Assembly (NCBI RefSeq): GCF_963662255.1
Contig: NC_085048.1
Span: 103,629,499-103,693,498 of the forward strand
DNA length: 64,000 nucleotides
Direction of reading: 5' to 3'
Origin: Cinclus cinclus
Taxonomy: Eukaryota; Chordata; Aves; Passeriformes; Cinclidae
A program made the translations under genes and the position numbers. Within the stretch, counting starts at the first letter, position 1; each line of letters opens with the position of its first letter. Below, piece by piece: positions 25,264 through 36,110 of this stretch. Under the pieces are notes generated by a model. That model did no database searches, was not told where the DNA came from, and saw only the letters and a program-made list of their open reading frames with translations.

Positions 25264-27399
25264 AATCTGGGTAATTCAGTGGTATCTCAGAAGGCCCTTG
25301 GCTTTGGCTCCTTTTAAAAATGTTAGTTCTAAAAAATTGTCTGTCTGGCACAGTTATGCTGATCTATAGTAAAGAATTAAAAGAGTACATAACCAAACTA
25401 TTAATTCAGGTGCCTAAGGTGACATACTTCATCCAGCTCTGCAGAGCTGATTTTATACACAGCAGAACATGGTTCCCATTTGGATGGGGAGAAAAAAGAA
25501 TAAAAAGTGAGGGGAGAAGTGCCGGGCACCCGGGGTACTTCAAGAATGAGGTTGGGAAAGTGGGAAAGTATCTATTGGAGAGAAAGTGCATTCAAATATG
25601 GGAATATTGTTGAGCCTTTTCCTTAACTTTGAGAGGGGAGGTTTTCTGCTGGATCAGCAAACCCTGCCAGTGTTTTTTGTGGCAATCTCACTGGCCTCCA
25701 CTTCCAAATCTCTTACAAGCTGCAACTGGAAACAAATGGATACTAACTGGCTGAACTTCTGAACTTCTGACTTCTTTGGGTCATCCTTTGGCAGGCTCAG
25801 GTTTGTGTGAATGGGAAGCTGCACATCTAATCCAACATGTACCTGGCACAAGTGCCTGTTATCACTGAGGCCTTGGGCTGTCTGGGATTCCTGGGGCTGC
25901 TTCCTCTGGACATCATCTCACCCTAGGAGGGTTATGGTCCCTTTGCACTGGCCTTTAGAGCAGGATCAGCCTTTCCAAGTAATAGGCCTCTCCCTGTGAA
26001 ATAAGTGAATGACAAATGTACTCCTCTGTGCACCTGAGAGCTCCAGGAAGGTTTGTGCCTGGCAGCAGTAGAGTTTCCTGCAGCTCCCAGTGGAGCAGTT
26101 CATCTGCACAGCCCCCACCCTGGCTCATCATGGCCAGCACCTAATAGGCACCAAGGAGTCCCGTTGCAACAGCCTGCATTAGTGGCTTTAGAGGAAACTG
26201 CTTCAGAAATCTGCCGAAATAAAATACCCATATGTTTATGGTCAAAAGGTGCATTGGGAGCCAGTGAGACAGTGAAGCCTGTTTGGAGGCTTAACAAGAT
26301 TAATGCCTGTGTGTGTGAGCCTGCAAGGGCCCCACTGAATGGTGCTTTCTCCATACCTAGGAGGGTTTGCTGCTTAAAAGTGAAGTTTGGATTTCATCTT
26401 GGTGCTGTAAAACAAGGGCAGGTTGAGCTCTGCCTGTCCAGCAAAAGGACTTGCTGTCAGTAGGAAGGTGAGTATGGCTCCCTTTCTGGAACAGGACACA
26501 ACTGTAATACACCTGCTCCACAATCACAGCACTGGGATATTTACCTGATTCTCTCTGGTTTCTCATCACCATTACCCTAGTGATGTGACACGTACTCCCT
26601 GATCTGTTAGGCAGCAGCTACAGTTAAAACCTGACAACAGCCAAAGAACTTGCGGAGTTTTTCCCTTGAGCTTTTGATGCTGTAGTGGTGTTTGGGCTGT
26701 ACAGGAATGCAAGGAATGAAGCTGTAGTTTCTTAAAGAGCCCCAGAGATTGGGAATGACAGCCCTGCTTTGCAGTAGAGTGGAGGGGATTCTGCATTCTC
26801 CAGTCACTAAGGAGCATCTATAATAGCTTTATTCCCTCTGAGTGTCTGATGATTCCATCCTGCTCTCTCACCCAGCACAGGAATATGTAATGCAACTTTT
26901 AGACTTTGGTGGCAGTGAAGGGCAAATTCTAAAAACCCTCTCCTAGGGGTAAAACCTAACAAGTCCATCCTACAGCCTCATACCCAATGCTTTGGCTCTC
27001 TTGAGTACCTGGCTGCTATTAAAGAATCAATTTTTCCTGTGTAGCTGACAACATTTTTTTGTACTTTGATCTCCTGCTAATCCAAGGAATGGTCACAATT
27101 ATCATCTGTAGTCTGTATATTCAGCAGCATGGACCACCAGGCCCATGCACACTGTGTCCAGGTGTGTTTTCCTTGTGCTTTGGGGAGTTTGGGAGGTGGA
27201 TCCAGAATTTCCCACGCAGGTTGCATGTGGGGTATGTGCTGCTTTAGCTGCTACCATTGGTACTGTGCTGTACCTGGTGACATAATTTTAGGGAGCTTAT
27301 TAGACTTATGATTGATGATAACCCAAAGAGGATCTACAGCTATGCACTGACATTCATGCTTGCCTTTTAAATATCAGACTTCATAGCTCCAGATCTCTA
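25264..27399. other. spacer, no gene seen
   Basis: GC-richer than the left part, with overlapping short frames on both strands between 25800 and 26820, none protein-like. The small tandem GAACTTCTGAACTTCT lies near 25755-25770. AAGGTGAGTATGG near 26466 would be a fair splice donor, but the preceding open frame stops just before it. Confidence 0.55.
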
Positions 27400-28390
27400 T
27401 TTTACACTCAAGTGCTCCAAGCCCCGAATTAGCATGTCCCTTCCTCCTCCTCCTCCTCCAAATTAACGTGTCCCTTTAAATGCACCAATATTTCAGTGGT
27501 TGGTTTTTACACAAATCCTGCATTATTTGCCCTTTTCTTACACCACTTAATTCTCAGTTGAATGTTAACAATCCTCTCCACTGAGATATAAATATAAATA
27601 AATTGTAAATATTCCCCTTCCCATTATGTTGGACCCTGACTATTCCTTTTTTTTTTTTTTCTTTCCCCTTATTAAATTATGTTTACCTGAATACATCAGG
27701 TTCATTTCACCTAGGCAGGATGTCCCATTAAGCATGACAAGTAGAAGGTTGTGAGATTAATGCCCTTCTTGAGCCTGAATTAGCATGTCAGCATCTTTTC
27801 AGCCCTGGGACCAGAGAACATAGGAAGCATGCCATAATGGACCTTAGCCTTTAACTGAACTGCTCTAATATTATTCCTATAACAAGACTACTTTTAAAGA
27901 GGCTCATTATTGGCTTCATTAGATATGTTACTTGCATCAGTGGCTGTAGTTACTCGTATAATATGGGAGAGGTTAACACAGCGTATTTTTTATGTATTAT
28001 ATGGCATATAGCTTGAAGTAGCCAAAAGGTTTATGGCAATGTAATTGGTAGTTAGTGTGAAATTTGTAAGACAAATAGACAATACCTAGGGTAACCCCTA
28101 TAATCCTCTCCTTTCAGTTTTTTACAGCCACCAAAGGGCCTCATTAAAACAGCAGTCAGCACCTTAGTGAAAAGATACAGTGCTTATAGTCCCCAAATTT
28201 GACAGAAAATCTGCATTTTGTAAATCTGACACCTTTGATAGATTATACAGTGTGAAGCCATTGCTTCTAAGCATTATGATAGCGCTTAAGGTTCTCTTCT
28301 GAATCCAACCGTGCTACATTCACTGGATATAACAATGCGAAAAAGAGCTGGTTGAATAAAATAAAGCATCTGAGATGGAGAGGAGCCTTT
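27400..28390. promoter_or_regulatory. candidate conserved noncoding block
   Basis: The texture is that of deeply conserved noncoding DNA: no repeats apart from a short (CCT)n at about 27440-27459, no usable frame, and many transcription-factor-like words. GAATTAGCATGTC occurs twice (27426-27438 and 27777-27789), with a related ATTAAGCATGAC near 27728. ATTAGCAT is the complement of the octamer-like ATGCTAAT bound by POU proteins. CTTTGAT at 28233-28239 fits the TCF/LEF core. These words are what I see. The conservation and enhancer role are inference. Confidence 0.35.
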
Positions 28391-31300
28391 TTTCCTTTGA
28401 TACAAAGCTCATCTCGTGCAACTGCTATGGTTGATATCCCTGGCTCTGTTTGTACTCAGGGATATGGGTATATAAATATTGGCAAAATAACTGTTTAATA
28501 TACAGATGCAAAAAGAAGCTCTGTATTCATTACCCAGTTTATATGGCTGCTGCAAGGGAAGAGGGTGCACAGTGAGGATGGTGTTAAGGTTTCTTTGCTG
28601 CATTAGAGGCACAATTCTGCTCTTACTCAAACTTGTGAGAACCTGAGTGGGTTCTATTGGCCTGAGTGAATCCTTTTGTCACTCAGTGCTATAAATCTGG
28701 TATAATGCACTGGCTTACATGGAATTAAATGGACAGATGGAACAAGAACGAGAATCTGACCCAACGAGGTTATTATTCCTTCAGTTTATTTGTAACAACA
28801 GTGAAACAGAAATAAGCTGCATACACAGAGCACGGGCTCTGAGTGCTGTGGTGGGTAGAGGAGAGCTCAGATTTTAAGTGTTAAGGTGTAATCTTAGACA
28901 TTTCAGTTACTCAAAAACAGATTTGGTGGAGTGCACTATTTGAAACGGAGCAAGCACAGCTTGTTGTGGTTGATTAGTTGTGACTATTTGGTCTAATCAC
29001 AAAAGGCAGCCTCTAACACCCGGGGTCCAAAGGAGTAATTATTATTTCCCCTCCATTTAAGAGGTGGGCTTGATCCTTTAAAGCTGCAAAAAATTTTACC
29101 TACTTGCCAAAAATAAAATGAGAACTCTCACTTAGCTCCCATCCTTTGTGGTGAAGGAAGTTCCTCTGGATTTCTTTGCTCAGGGGTATGGAATGTAGGT
29201 TATAATGCTTACATGGGCTCCAAACGTGACAGCTGTTTACCTCTTCATCTGGTAATTGAAAGATTTCCTTTTAAATTAGAGCTGCTGTAGACAAAGAGTG
29301 GAGCAGAAACTGCATTCAGTTCCTTGGCAAAATTATAGCACTGATCATTCTGAAAGAGGTATTTCCAGTGTAGCCTTTTGATCATGGCAGAAACCCTACC
29401 ACAGAGTGTTGCTGAAATAGGAATACAAACACAAAAAGGGGGGGAGGCATTACATATGTGAAACCCTTTTATTCCCTTTTGCATCAGTGTTTGTTCCTGC
29501 CATTGGTGAATCTCCTGTTCAAAAGGGCAGACTCTGTCCCTGCAGGTAGCAAAGGTGAAGTGACATAGCTGAAATTCTCAGTGATTCAAGGAATTTTAAT
29601 TTAGAGCTCTTAAAAAATAAAAATATATAAGTAGCAAATATTTGAATTGAAGATAAAAGAATTTCTGAGGAATAGTTTTCACAGCTTGGAGTTTAAGGGA
29701 GTTTTGTTTGTTCATTTTATAAATTTCAAGTTCTAGATGCAGTTCTTAAATCCAATAGCAAACAGGACATCACTGGAGCTACACTGGGGATTAATTTTTG
29801 TGGCCATAGCTATTCTATAATAACCTTTCTTCATAGAGACTTAAAATTGTAAAATCAGTGACAATATCAGAATTATTCAACATTTTGCTGATGTCCTTTA
29901 AAAAGAAACAAATCCAAACATCTTTGGCTGCATTATCTTCATCCTTGAGGTTGTTTTCTTCAGTAACAGAATTCAGGTGAAGCTTTGCCCTATTTCATTG
30001 TGGTTTTCCCAAGACTATTATCACAAATAGTCACTATTTTTGTCAGCACAGAGTTAAAAATGTGGAAGGGTGGAAGTTATCTGTATTTTTGATGTGAGAA
30101 ACTTTGTCTCCTGCTGCTGTGGGTTACCTGAAGCAGCATCACCAAAGGAGTGACTCCTTTTAATTGTATTTCTTGTTTCCAAGTTGTTTAGAATTTTTTT
30201 TTTTTGGCATTTATAGGAAAATCCTTAGAATCAGAACCTTTTGGCTTTGTTTGGTATTTGGTGATAAATGCCCTTAATCTAGGCACACATTTTGGGTGGG
30301 GAGGAGATAGGGCAATGCAAGTGGAGATGCTTGTCCTTGTCCTTGGAAGAACATGAGGGTTCCTGGGCTTTCTCTCTCAGCCAGGGAGTTTATTGAATCA
30401 CAGTTTAATTACAGAACTGACCATGGTATTTGTTTAAAAATTAATTTTTACTGTAAAAATAAAATAAAATACCTCCTCATGGACTGCAGGTCTTGCCTGG
30501 GGCAGGAAGTGGGTGTTTGTTCCTGTATTTCTTGGGGAGGGTGATGCTGTGGAATCCAAAGGGTCTGACTTAACCCTGCACAAGGATGCTGAGCAGCACA
30601 GAACAGCAAATTGTCTTGGACCATGCATACCAGAAAGGATTCAGCTGTGAGCAGAGCAGCGGCTGCTTTAGGTAGGCATAGAGAATATTGAAATCTGGGC
30701 CACCAAAAGGCCTTTGACATGAACTTTTTTGCCCAGGTCCAGGTTGTGATCCATGCAATGGCTCGTGCTGTAGAATGAGTATTTATGAGTCTCGTGTCTG
30801 GGGGTTTTAATTCAGTGGATTACTCACATCTGTTAGGTGAGAATTACAGAGTGCTAGAATAATGTATTCTTGTGGTTTAAATCTATCACTGCCAAGGGCT
30901 ACCGAATAGTAAGTATCAACATCTGTGTTACTTCTTTGAGTTTTCTGATTATATGTGTCTAAACATTTCAGCTCCTACTGGAAATAAACACACAAGTAGT
31001 TTCAAGGCAGTTGAGGCAAGATTTCAGTGAGAACATACAGCAGACATTAGTTAGGTCTGTGAGTGTGATTAGCCCTAAATAACATTAAGCTGGCATTGTG
31101 ATTTGTATTATTGAAGGGACATCAGGCTCTTGAAACTGTAAATAATGGAATAAATATAAACAAAGGTACCTGTATTTTGACAGTGATGTTCCACCTCTCC
31201 TTCCCTGCATACACAAAAATCATTCAAATGCCTTTTCTTTCCCTGACAAAAATATTCATTAAAAACATTTCACTGTGCTGCCTTTTAATATAGCGCAGGC

Positions 31301-31751
31301 ATTCAACCTGCGCAGGAAGCTCCCTGGAACCACACAAATACTGTGTAATTATCTTGTGGCTCCCTGCTGGCTGCTGCATATTCCAAGCACAAAGTGAGCA
31401 GCACATTTCTAGAGCCTGACTTCTGTCTTCATTGTCCCTGCTTGGAATATGAAGCTCCACTTCATTATAGCAGACCTGATCAAACTTGATAGATTTAGCC
31501 ATTATTCTTGATTGTGTCAACTTTCTACAGCTTTTTTTTTTTTTTTTCCTTTGGGCTCTTTTGTTTTGCCACCCAGGGACTGCATCTTATTTCTAGGCAC
31601 TCTGCTTCTCTATCTTTTTCTCTCTCTCCTTCCCCCCCACCCCCAAATAAACCAAGGTTTCAGCAAATAATGCTGCTTAGGCATCATGTGATTCGAGGAA
31701 AATAAGGCTTGCAATTTTTTCTCAATTGTGCTTTATGGCTTTTATTGACTT
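28391..31751. other. AT-rich spacer, no gene seen
   Basis: No exon or repeat was recognised. T runs lie at about 30194-30206 and 31533-31547, followed by a pyrimidine-rich stretch to about 31645. Frames on both strands at 30434-30758 and 31224-31520 have no domain or splice context. Confidence 0.6.
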
Positions 31752-31766
31752 CCCCCCCCCCCCCCC
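31752..31766. repeat. poly-C run (15 C)
   Basis: Fifteen consecutive C bases, so G15 on the other strand. Such a run is mutable and may form G-rich secondary structure. A shorter C10 run lies at 45906-45915. Confidence 0.95.
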
Positions 31767-32490
31767 GTTTGTTTCTATAAAAAAAAGTTATACTGCAATA
31801 TTGACAGACAATACAGAAAAGCTTTGAAAATCCTTATTTTCTGTTAGTGGTACTATAAATTGAACATTGTGAGGGTTTTTTTCTGTTTTATGACAACTTT
31901 CAAGTAGCACTTCAGAGTTCATATTTTCAAGGCTGATTCAGACAAATGCATCTTATCAAATTTTATAAATCATTACTTTGTCTGTTTAACCTCCAGATGT
32001 ATCACCACATTTTCATTGCAAAAGGCATTAGATCATTTTTGGGGCAAATACAGATGTTAATGGGACTGGTTTACCATAACAGATTGCTTTGTAGTTTTTG
32101 AGAGATGCTGTGCAACAGTAGGGGAGCACAGTGCAGTTAAACCCCCTGATTTTTAAAGTCCTGGGTAAAATATGGAGCATTTTCATAGATCCCTTCAATT
32201 GCCACCAAATGCTTCAGCCAATAGGTGAGGAATTTGTGCCTGAATTTGTCACACTCGCAGGGTCAACCGACCCATCTTTGCTGTTATTAATGAACATGAT
32301 GAGCACAGCAATGAAGCTTTTCCTGCCTTACATTTTCTTCACAGTATTTGTTATATCTATGTGTATGTTTCACAGACAGAATCAACGTGGAAAACCACTT
32401 TATAATTAATTTTTACATATTAAATAGCAATCCTGCATTATTAAAACTTTGGGAAGAGATTAGGCTGTTTTCCTTTTGTTTCTCTTTCAG
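31767..32490. other. spacer ending in a strong splice-acceptor-like site
   Basis: AT-rich sequence. The end, 32468-32490, is a run of T and C broken by few other bases and ending TTTCTCTTTCAG. This is one of the best 3' splice-site look-alikes in the window. Confidence 0.5.
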
Positions 32491-32589
32491 CTGCAGATTA
32501 AAAGGAAAAGGATGTCTTATAATTTCCAGCAAGTTTACGGAGAGAGTTGTATTGAGATATTTTGTTTAGTAGCATTTAAATACTGTTAG
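32491..32589 (+). other. exon-like segment behind a strong acceptor
   Basis: Directly after the CAG at 32488-32490 one frame stays open for 32 codons to TAG at 32587-32589, beginning LQIKRKRMSYNFQQVYGESC. An ATTAAA lies about 30 bases further on. If real it would be a terminal exon adding a short C-terminus. The peptide is not recognised and no partner exon is visible, so chance remains the more likely explanation. Confidence 0.15.
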
Positions 32590-32869
32590 GAATTGGTGAG
32601 ATGCCTTTGTTTTTTTTTTAATTAAAAAATCATAATTTTTTTAGTGGCATTTTCAGTCTCACCAAAAGCTTCTCAGCATCTTAAAATGTAAATTGCAGAG
32701 AAGCAACACAAAGGATAAAGAGAAGATTTTGAAGGCAATCACAGTGATCACTTAATTCAGTCTCTGCATATCCACTTGGCATAAGGTAATTAGAGTGCCA
32801 CATTGCTGTGAAGACAGAAAGCTTAGGGTACCATTCTGACTCACCCAGACGATAATACATGATTAGAAG

Positions 32870-33420
32870 TCAGTGACAGATCACAACTGCTGAATGACCC
32901 ACCAAGGTCTTATCAAGGGCAAATCGCATAATTAGCATGCACTTGGCTGGCAGAGGAGTACAGTGCTATTGTTCTGGCACAATCAAATTAGCCCGGCCAA
33001 TGGGGTCACTGTTCCATGACCTCAAAGACATTTCGGGGTTTATTTTTCTACCAATGGAAACTTAACAAAAAAAGAAAAAGAAAGAAAAGCCAAAACCCCC
33101 AGCCTGCTTTAAAGTGAGCCAAAGTTCCTGCGGACACTGCAAATGCCTGCCGTAAATGGATTTTTGGAACACACTCTGCCAGGTCCTGAGTTCATCATGT
33201 ATGGAATAAAGGAACTGCTAATGCAGTCTGACCCTGGGGGACGCACATGTAATGGAGCCACTTTGACAGACGTCTGAGCATCCAGCCAGGCCTGGAACTC
33301 ATTTATCCTGGTTGTGGCCGCAGCACTGCGCACATGACGGGGGAGGGGGAGCCTTCATGCAAACACAAAATCTTCCCTTCATTATGATAATTAGCACAAT
33401 TATCTTGATTTGCTCATTTT
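32870..33420. promoter_or_regulatory. candidate conserved noncoding block
   Basis: This block contains ATTAGCATG (32931-32939, the same POU-like word as at 27.4 kb) and GGCCAATGG, a CCAAT-type word at about 32995. It also has inverted nuclear-receptor half-sites GGGTCA/TGACCT at 33003-33008 and 33017-33022, spaced by eight, and homeodomain words in ATTATGATAATTAGC (33381-33395). About eight CpGs lie between 33120 and 33345 in otherwise CpG-poor DNA. A minus-strand open frame (33109-33333) has no recognised domain. Regulatory role is inferred, not shown. Confidence 0.35.
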
Positions 33421-35379
33421 ATCTGTATTTTCCCCATGGTTTGGCCATTTTATTTGTGTCTCTCTACTGCTTCTCCTGAGCAGGGCTCTCAGTGAGAGCA
33501 GGAGTGGTTGGGGCTGGCAGCCACCAAGACTTCAGGCGCGTCCTCCCTGGAAGTCACTGCCGTCACTCTGTGGCACAATGCTGAGTGTAAACTCTTCAAA
33601 AAACACAAAGAGCATTCTTTGTCTCCCCCTGGAAGACCTTTCCTGGCTTTCCAGACTGTGCAGTGCTCACTGGGCTGGTGAGGAAGTGGAACCTTCCCAC
33701 TTCACAGCAATTCTCCAAAGCAGTCAGAACCATCAACTCTTATTTCTTACTTAGATTTGGAATTGTTGGTATAAATGTGCTTTTCACCGTTTGTTCTCAA
33801 AAGAGAAATAAGGCTTTGAATTGATCTGCACACTTGTTAATATGCATGGGATAGAGGGAAGCCACTGGAACTTTTAGGAAAAGTGAGAATGTGCCCTTTA
33901 TTTGTATTCTCTTCCATTTTGCACATATTTGGGCTGCGTATCCCAAGCTCTCCTGGATAATTGGATCAAAAAGGTCTATAATGAATTGTCTCTGTCATGT
34001 CTGGGCCTCCATCGCTGATTCTCTTTACTACTGCGTTTTTTAAGGCTGGGTTAAGTTAATTCAACATAGCAACTCTAAAATGTTTATATTTAATGAATTT
34101 AAAGAGGAACCTTTTATGTTCAGTCAAAAGGGAAATGAAACACAGCATTCAAATTTCGAGGATTTGGTTCCAGGTCTTTTGCAGATGGGAGAGTTGTTAC
34201 ATGGGGTATTTGAGCATGACAGGCTCTGTTCCACCCTCTTCCTGGTCAATACTGTATCACTGCAAGCAGGGAATGATGTCACAAATGGAGACCTGACCTT
34301 GTAGTTTTGGACACAGGAAGAGGCTGCAGAGATGGGATCTTGTGACTTTTTTCCTGTTATAATTAGTCTTTGTGGAGAGAGAAGAGTAATAAGTAGTGAG
34401 CTGATATTAAATAATATATTTCCAGTGTTCTGGACATGAAATTGGCTCACCTTTGAGCCAATTAAATAATTCCAGCTATAACTTGGCTTTGAATGGACCA
34501 GGGCTTTATGCTGCTGGGGCTGCCTTGGTTGCAGTCTTGTAGAAGAGCTTTGTGATCCTTGTTTGTTCCCAAATACATTTTAATAGACAAACTAAGGTTC
34601 TTTACCAAGTTACAGTTTGAGGATGAAATAGGAAAATTTACTAGAGAAGGGAATTCAAATTATAGTGAGTGATTCAGGGTCTTCCCTAAGAATTAATTCC
34701 AACAATACTTTCCATTTATTGTAAATACCTCAGCTGAGGCTGCGGAGTGTGTGCCATTGAAACTTTTTCTTGGCTGGCAGAAAGCTTATTTCTAAAGGTC
34801 TCGTTGATTGTGCAAACACAGGAACATTTTCTTTCCTTGAGAATTAATATTGACTGTGTATAGAGCACCGGCAGTGCTCCATCCAGCCACAAAATCATAT
34901 AAACATATATAATTACTCTGAAAATCTAATCTATTCCGGGATACTTAGTCCATGTAAGAACTTTTGTTTCCCTGCATAAAATGATAAATTATATACATAG
35001 AAGCAATTATGGTTGTTCTTGAATCTGAGAGAAATGGAAATTTAGACTTTGTAAATATAGACCTGCTTTTCCTAAAAAGCATTTATTTCTGCAGTTTTAT
35101 AAAGGTGTGTGTTTGTATCTGAATGGATGGTGGTGTGGGGATGTTTGCCTGTCTCTGTAGGAATAAAATGAAAAACTGTGCCTTTGTATACCCTGCCTGT
35201 GTAGTTGTATGTGTGAGCATGTAATAATTCATAGTCCCATAAGCTCTTGGTGGACATTGCTGCCTCAGCCACTCAGCCCCCACCATGAAAGTCCCCTAAC
35301 AAACAGGATTAAAATTCACTCCTTTCAACCATCCCAGGCATTTATTCCTTCCTTTTCATTGAGCTACATTTGTCTGATT
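33421..35379. other. spacer, no gene seen
   Basis: A slightly GC-rich part at 33480-33660 carries a plus-strand open frame of about 110 codons with no recognisable domain. The rest is AT-rich without repeats. Confidence 0.6.
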
Positions 35380-36110
35380 TAACAAGATAAGATTTGAGTG
35401 CTGATGCAGCCAGTTGTTAATGCAGCAGCCGCATCCGCCATACCATCGACACTATGCATCAGAGGGATGCATAAATCAGGTATTCAAAAAAAATTAGATA
35501 TGCAGCACACCAGTTTTATAGTCCCAGCCTCAGAAATTGAAATGGCCCAGATTAATGTATTATATCTTACACACTGTCCGAGTGAATCAACTTTAATATA
35601 TTGAACAGATTCGCAGAACAAGACTTTGTTATCTAAGGAGCACTCAGAAGAAGGAATTGACCTGAGGATTTGATTTGGTTCAGGTAGTTCATGTTGTACA
35701 GCAGCATTTGAATAGTTTCACATAAAAATAAAATTTGTTTCAGAAATATTTCACATCATTCTGGGCTTGTTCATATTGCTGCTCTGCAGCGGGGCAATAT
35801 TACAGAAACAATGTCCAGTAAAAAGATGATTTTAACCTTTGCTTCAGACATGTCAAAACAATATAATGTAATTTTAATGCAAACTGCTGCTTCATGGCAG
35901 AGGTGCCTCCGCACACTGACTTGAACTAGTTTAGGTATATATTGAAAATGAAAAGCCCATTGAATTTCATACAGAATGGAAATGCCACAATTTACGCTGG
36001 GTCTGTGTTCTGTTGGAAGCTGTGCAGGGACAGGGTCTGGCTGTATCTCTATCGACAACCCATAAAACAACTTTACCTGCATAATGAAGGGCAGATGAAC
36101 ATTAAAGTGG
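35380..36110. promoter_or_regulatory. candidate conserved noncoding block
   Basis: It starts with a GATA-type site AGATAAG (35385-35391), then a CpG-bearing run GCAGCCGCATCCGCC (35427-35441). Repeat-free sequence with AATTAGATATG, GATTAATGTATTATA and GAATTTCATACAG words follows. Open frames exist on both strands (35398-35604 plus, 35771-36247 minus), but neither has a domain, codon bias or splice signals. A long frame without stops in AT-rich DNA can itself be a by-product of conserved noncoding sequence. Confidence 0.3.

Noticed and set aside
26053..26463. 136-codon plus frame followed by GTGAGT
   Set aside because: The frame stops (TAG) before the donor-like site, so they cannot belong to one coding exon, and the peptide shows no domain.
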